DNA from: JBEVEP01 sp040512755 | Lineage (GTDB): Bacteria > Pseudomonadota > Alphaproteobacteria > Rhizobiales > Rhizobiaceae | DNA: 5,569 nucleotides | Direction: 5' to 3' | Assembly: GCA_040512755.1 (NCBI GenBank) | Contig: JBEVEP010000100.1 | Span: 1-5,569 of the forward strand | Shown: piece after piece, positions 5,404 to 5,569 of the stretch | Position numbering within the stretch: the stretch's first letter is position 1 | Layout of the letters: the number at the start of each line of letters is the position of its first letter | Notes under the pieces: model-generated | What the model saw: only the letters and a program-made list of their open reading frames with translations | The model's database searches: none | What the model was told of the DNA's origin: nothing | Position numbers and translations under genes: made by a program

Positions 5404-5569
5404 CACGCCAGACGTTCCCCCCTGAACCGTCGCCATACGATGGGCAGTGCAATTACGAAGATCAGGAGCATGCCGATGAAAATCGACATGACGATGCCGG
5501 GCACGTTGAGCAAACCAAAGCCAAAAGTGACCATACCCATGATGAAAGCAGCAATCACTACGCCGGGGA
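5403..5569 (-). CDS. rhaQ: ABC sugar transporter permease C-terminus, probably RhaQ (partial)
   Basis: Only the last 54 residues are in the window; the gene continues past the right edge. They contain two hydrophobic segments, VVIAAFIMGMVTFGFGLLNV and IVMSIFIGMLLIFVIALPIVW, followed by the basic cytoplasmic tail RRFRGERLA and a stop. This is typical of the C-terminus of a BPD/RbsC-type inner-membrane permease of a sugar ABC importer. The fragment alone does not identify the substrate. The name rests on position, since in rhizobial rhamnose loci the order rhaP-rhaQ-rhaU-rhaK is known. The stop TGA (5403-5405) overlaps the rhaU ATG by one base. Confidence 0.82.
   Translation of the reverse strand, partial: PGVVIAAFIMGMVTFGFGLLNVPGIVMSIFIGMLLIFVIALPIVWRRFRGERLA

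Noticed and set aside
5404..5436. 11-residue N-terminal extension of RhaU
   Set aside because: It has no counterpart in the mutarotase family and would overlap the permease coding sequence by more than 30 bases; the TGATG junction start at 5403 fits both family length and context.
1..5569. CRISPR arrays, tRNA or rRNA genes, insertion sequences
   Set aside because: No repeated spacer pattern, tRNA-like cloverleaf, rRNA sequence, transposase or terminal inverted repeats were seen in the window.

Overview
The window looks chromosomal or megaplasmid DNA from an alphaproteobacterium of the Rhizobiales (Rhizobium, Sinorhizobium or Agrobacterium type). The main reason is the right-hand third. On the minus strand it carries the distal end of an L-rhamnose uptake and catabolism operon in the order known from rhizobia: an ABC permease C-terminus (rhaQ by position), then rhaU (L-rhamnose mutarotase), then rhaK (FGGY-family kinase). 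The moderately high GC content and the small rhizobial-type hypothetical proteins fit this.

Layout. Positions 112-1209 and 1321-2355 (plus strand) hold two tandem AraC-family regulators that are clearly paralogues. Positions 2356-2735 have no convincing protein gene. They do contain a compact RNA-like element at about 2452-2530: a 9-bp hairpin exposing a pyrimidine-rich anti-Shine-Dalgarno-like loop, then a GC-rich terminator hairpin with a T-run. Positions 2736-3044 encode an unrecognised 102-aa protein. Positions 3045-3418 are again without a gene. They contain a 15-bp imperfect palindrome at 3072-3110 and a second candidate small RNA at about 3206-3313, which ends in a textbook intrinsic terminator. 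Positions 3419-3643 encode a small 74-aa helical protein. The minus-strand rha genes fill 3701-5569 and converge on it.

How the genes work together. RhaQ is part of the membrane channel of the rhamnose importer, RhaU interconverts rhamnose anomers, and RhaK is the sugar kinase. Both junctions, rhaQ/rhaU and rhaU/rhaK, are one-base TGATG overlaps, which points to translational coupling. Nothing in the sequence ties the AraC pair to the rha genes: they lie about 1.3 kb away, on the other strand, with terminators in between. The most interesting part is 2356-3418, where two probable terminator-ended small RNAs bracket an orphan small protein.
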